Under the pieces are notes generated by a model. That model worked only from the letters and a program-made list of their open reading frames with translations, ran no database searches and was not told where the DNA came from. A stretch of DNA of 8,953 nucleotides, taken from JAISGQ01 sp045534445. GTDB taxonomy: Bacteria; Bacillota; Clostridia; Oscillospirales; Acutalibacteraceae. Made by a program: the position numbers and the translations under genes. Location: the NCBI GenBank assembly GCA_045534445.1, contig JAZSJQ010000064.1, positions 1-8,953 of the forward strand. The letters are read 5' to 3'. This document shows, piece by piece, positions 6,265 through 8,953 of the stretch (positions are counted from its first letter, which is position 1; every line of letters begins with the position of its first letter).

Positions 6265-8823
6265 ATGGCACAGCAGCACGGCAGACGCCGCACCTCAGGG
6301 GGCGGCAAGGCATCAGTCGGCGGCAGAAAAAGCTCGGTCGGCAGCAGCAGACCCTCGGGAAAGACAGGAGGCTACAGCAGACCTTCATCTTCAAGCCACA
6401 GACCATCGTCTTCGAGACCTTCCGGCAGCTCAAACCGCGCAGGATTCAATCTTTCGGGACTTTTTGGCTCAGGCAGCAGCGGCAGTTCAGGCGGTTCCTC
6501 AATGGCGGGAGCCTCTCTGCTGACAGGTCTTATCTCTGCACTTAAAAACAACAAGAAAGCGAGAACAATTGCAATTATCCTTGTTGCAGCTCTGATTCTG
6601 TATTTTGTGTTCGGCGGCAATTGCGCAGGTGCAGGACAGAGTGCGGGGACTTCATGTGCAGGCGTTTCCGATATTTCGGGCATCACCGGCGGTCTCGGCG
6701 GCACCGGCAATGTTGCAGGTGTTTCTGCTGATGAACACAGCGCTGATTTCACCGTTTCGAGAGATGCACGAACCAGATATACTGATTATCCTGACAGCAA
6801 TGCGACCTTTACCATTATGGTCTATATGTGCGGAACTGACCTTGAGTCAAAGCACGGCATGGCAACTTCTGACCTTAAGGAAATGATGAATGCCAACATC
6901 GGAGACAATGTAAACGTCATCGTCCAGACCGGCGGAACAAGCAACTGGAAAAATGATGTAATAAGCAGCAGTAAGAATCAGATTTACAAGATAAACAGCG
7001 GCAGCCTTTCTCTTATCAAGGAGTCTGAAAAGCGCTCCATGGTTGATCCCAATACTCTTACCGACTTTATCAAGTTCTGCACAAAGAACTACGAGGCAGA
7101 CAGATATATGCTCATTTTCTGGGATCACGGCGGCGGATCTGTCAGCGGCTACGGCTATGACCAGCATTTCAGCGGCGATTCCATGACTCTTGACGAGATC
7201 GACAAGGCACTCAAGGCATCCAAGTGCAAGTTTGATATAATCGGTTTTGATGCCTGCCTCATGGCGACTCTTGAGACAGCGATCGTATCCGAGAGATATG
7301 CAGACTATCTCATCGCATCTGAGGAAACAGAGCCCGGTGTTGGCTGGTATTATACCGACTGGCTGAATGCGCTTTCCAATAACAGTTCCATGTCTTCTGT
7401 TGAGCTTGGAAAGAAGATAATCGACAGCTTTGTTGAGACCTGCGCACGGAAGACTCCCGGCAGCAAGACCACCCTTTCTATTGTTGACCTTGCAGAGCTT
7501 TCGGGAACAGTACCCGAGGCATTCAGCGACTTCTCAGAATCCACATCCGAACTTATCAGTAAGAATAATTATAAGGCAATATCCGATGCACGCAGTGATG
7601 TAAGAGAGTTTTCCTCAGGCATAGATCAGGTTGACCTTATCGACCTCTGTCTCGGAATCGACACCGCAGAGTCAAGAACCCTTGCCAATGCGCTGAAGAG
7701 CTGTATCAAGTACAACCGTACTTCAAAGAACATAACAAGCGCAAACGGTATTTCCATTTTCTTCCCCTACGGTTCAAGCCGTCAGATGTCCAGTGCGCTG
7801 AGGACCTATGATAAGATAGGACTTGACGGTGCTTACGGCAGATGCATCAAGGAGTTTGCAAATGTTACCGCAGGCGGACAGATAGCAAACGGCGGAGGCG
7901 GCGATATCATGAGCTCCCTCTTCGGCGGACTCACTCAGAGCTCCTCCACTTCTTCCGGCGGCTCACTGCTTGATGTAATAAGCCTCTTCGGCGGCTCGTC
8001 CTTATCTTCCTCATCTTCTTCAAGCGGAAATGTCGATCTGCTTGGCACAATGTTTGATCTGTTCCTCAGCAGCAAGTCCTCCAAGGACGTAACAGGCATC
8101 GATGTCGGTCAGGAGGAAGACTGGTTCGATGCAGATGCAGTCAGCGGCTATCAGGATTACATTGCAGATAATTACCTTGACCCCGACCACGTTGTGATAA
8201 CCGAGAACGATAAGGGACAGAAGGTCGTAAGCCTTACCGAAAAGGAATGGGATCTTGTACAGACCATCGAACTCAACGTATTCTACGATGACGGCGAGGG
8301 CTACATAGACCTCGGTATGGACAACATCTTTGAGCGAGATGAAAAGACGGGCGACCTCTATATCGATTATGACGGCAAGTGGGTAGCACTCAACGGACAG
8401 ATCGCAAGCTACTACCTCCTTACAGAGGAGTGGAACGAGGAAGGCAATGAGTATGTTGTGACAGGTTATATCCCTGCACTGCTCAATGACGAACGCGTAG
8501 AGCTTATCGTGGTGTTTGACAGCAGCAACGAGGAATACGGTCTTGTCACAGGCTATCGCCCTGTGTACGAAGACCCCGCAGCCCCCTCTGCAAAGATAGT
8601 GACCGAGTTTGCCGAGGGCGACAGGATCGACCTTGTCTGTGATTACTATCACTATGACGAGTCCTTTGATGACAGTTATGTATTCGGTGACCCCATAATC
8701 GTCAGCGGCGAGCTTCGCGTTGAGGATTTTGAGGTTGATGCAGAAGAAGGAACATTGCTTTATTCTTACTGCCTGACCGATATTTACGGCAACAGAATGT
8801 GGACTGCACAGACAGAATATTGA
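6265..8823 (+). CDS. Membrane-anchored clostripain-family (peptidase C11) cysteine protease
   Basis: The 852-residue protein contains a clostripain-type caspase-like domain (about 180-530). The expected dyad is H288 in FWDHGGG and C331 in GFDACLMA, 43 residues apart; the family usually cleaves after Arg or Lys. Residues 1-99 form a low-complexity Ser/Gly/Arg tail with repeated RPSS/RPSG units. One membrane segment follows (about 101-117, TIAIILVAALILYFVF). KNNKKAR directly before it suggests the tail is cytoplasmic and the protease domain outside. A Gly/Ala/Ser-rich linker (118-155) follows, with C120 and C131. A Gly/Ser-rich stretch (about 540-590, with a run of eight Ser) separates the protease domain from an acidic C-terminal region (about 610-852) that I do not recognise. 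There is no LPxTG sorting signal. AGGAAGGA lies 10 bases before the ATG, slightly far. The gene appears to be transcribed alone. The natural substrate is unknown. Confidence 0.88.
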   Translation: MAQQHGRRRTSGGGKASVGGRKSSVGSSRPSGKTGGYSRPSSSSHRPSSSRPSGSSNRAGFNLSGLFGSGSSGSSGGSSMAGASLLTGLISALKNNKKARTIAIILVAALILYFVFGGNCAGAGQSAGTSCAGVSDISGITGGLGGTGNVAGVSADEHSADFTVSRDARTRYTDYPDSNATFTIMVYMCGTDLESKHGMATSDLKEMMNANIGDNVNVIVQTGGTSNWKNDVISSSKNQIYKINSGSLSLIKESEKRSMVDPNTLTDFIKFCTKNYEADRYMLIFWDHGGGSVSGYGYDQHFSGDSMTLDEIDKALKASKCKFDIIGFDACLMATLETAIVSERYADYLIASEETEPGVGWYYTDWLNALSNNSSMSSVELGKKIIDSFVETCARKTPGSKTTLSIVDLAELSGTVPEAFSDFSESTSELISKNNYKAISDARSDVREFSSGIDQVDLIDLCLGIDTAESRTLANALKSCIKYNRTSKNITSANGISIFFPYGSSRQMSSALRTYDKIGLDGAYGRCIKEFANVTAGGQIANGGGGDIMSSLFGGLTQSSSTSSGGSLLDVISLFGGSSLSSSSSSSGNVDLLGTMFDLFLSSKSSKDVTGIDVGQEEDWFDADAVSGYQDYIADNYLDPDHVVITENDKGQKVVSLTEKEWDLVQTIELNVFYDDGEGYIDLGMDNIFERDEKTGDLYIDYDGKWVALNGQIASYYLLTEEWNEEGNEYVVTGYIPALLNDERVELIVVFDSSNEEYGLVTGYRPVYEDPAAPSAKIVTEFAEGDRIDLVCDYYHYDESFDDSYVFGDPIIVSGELRVEDFEVDAEEGTLLYSYCLTDIYGNRMWTAQTEY

Positions 8824-8847
8824 TTTAGCAAACCGCCGCAGGACGAA

Positions 8848-8870
8848 AGCCCTTGGGCTGTTTCATTTCT
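8848..8870 (+). terminator. Weak candidate terminator after the C11 protease gene
   Basis: AGCCC-TT-GGGCT (8848-8859) is followed by GTTTCATTTCT. The stem is short and, with a realistic loop, only about 4 bp, so this is a poor terminator. No better hairpin is visible between the stop codon and the repeat; the GC-rich palindrome of the repeat itself could contribute. The stretch 8871-8901 is very C-rich and otherwise empty. Confidence 0.3.
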
Positions 8871-8901
8871 CGAACGCCCCCCACCAACCCCCCGCCCCCC
8901 C

Positions 8902-8953
8902 GTAGGGGCGACCATTGGTCGTCCGTTATCCAAACCAACCCCAAACCGCGAAC
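8902..8953. repeat. Dispersed palindromic intergenic repeat, copy 2 (cut by the window end)
   Basis: It is in the same orientation as bases 1-52 and matches 51 of 52 positions. It contains hairpin module 1 (8906-8924). The second module, seen at 53-78 in copy 1, would lie past the window edge. The preceding C-rich run ends CCCC directly before GTAGGGG, so CCCC-GTA-GGGG could add a further short pairing. Confidence 0.78.

Noticed and set aside
6607..6624. Lipoprotein attachment at C120 just after the protease membrane segment
   Set aside because: The residues before the Cys (FGGN) do not fit the L-A/S-G/A-C lipobox, and the long basic N-terminal tail is unlike a lipoprotein signal peptide.
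8020..8652. Minus-strand open frame of 210 residues opposite the C11 protease C-terminal region
   Set aside because: Its Val/Ile/Cys-rich content mirrors the Asp/Glu-rich plus-strand protein. There is no ribosome binding site or family match that I can see.
1..8953. Circular plasmid or phage genome, suggested by similar ends
   Set aside because: The terminal match is only 52 bases with a mismatch, the same element looks like a dispersed repeat, and there are no replication, mobilisation or phage genes.

Overview
The window looks like chromosomal DNA from a gut-type Firmicute, most likely Ruminococcus or a close relative in the Oscillospiraceae/Ruminococcaceae. The reasons are strong AAGGAG/GGAGG ribosome binding sites, clear TTGACA/TATAAT-type promoters, moderate GC content, a clostripain-family protease with a membrane-anchored S/G/R-rich tail, and a GTAGGGGCGACC-type intergenic repeat. 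This assignment is an inference from style; there is no rRNA or marker gene to settle it.

Layout. Positions 1-78 hold a palindromic dispersed repeat. Next, on the minus strand, is a cytoplasmic 5'-nucleotidase-type metallophosphatase (139-1623) with its own terminator (106-131). It diverges from a plus-strand GH79 (heparanase/beta-glucuronidase family) glycosidase (1791-3278), which has a near-consensus promoter and a small inverted repeat at the predicted transcription start. A 14-bp perfect stem (3294-3326) lies where GH79 converges with a minus-strand metal-efflux operon. That operon is an ArsR/SmtB-family repressor (5734-6093) followed by a P1B-2 Zn/Cd/Pb-type ATPase with two N-terminal metal-binding domains (3347-5674). 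Divergent from the operon is a large membrane-anchored peptidase C11 (clostripain) protein (6265-8823). The window ends in a second copy of the starting repeat (8902-8953).

How the genes work together. Only the ArsR-ATPase pair forms a clear functional unit. The repressor carries both a CadC-like cysteine site and an SmtB-like helix-5 site. A perfect 32-bp palindrome covers the -10 box of its promoter, and a second, degenerate operator with the same spacing lies just before the ATPase gene. The expected logic is that excess Zn(II), Cd(II) or Pb(II) releases the repressor and switches on export. The nucleotidase, the GH79 enzyme and the protease look like independent single-gene units.

I see no CRISPR array, transposase, phage gene, tRNA or rRNA, and no convincing undescribed multi-gene system. 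The points most worth a second look are the composite palindromic repeat that bounds both ends, the twin operators of the metal operon, and the unusual tail and C-terminal region of the C11 protease.
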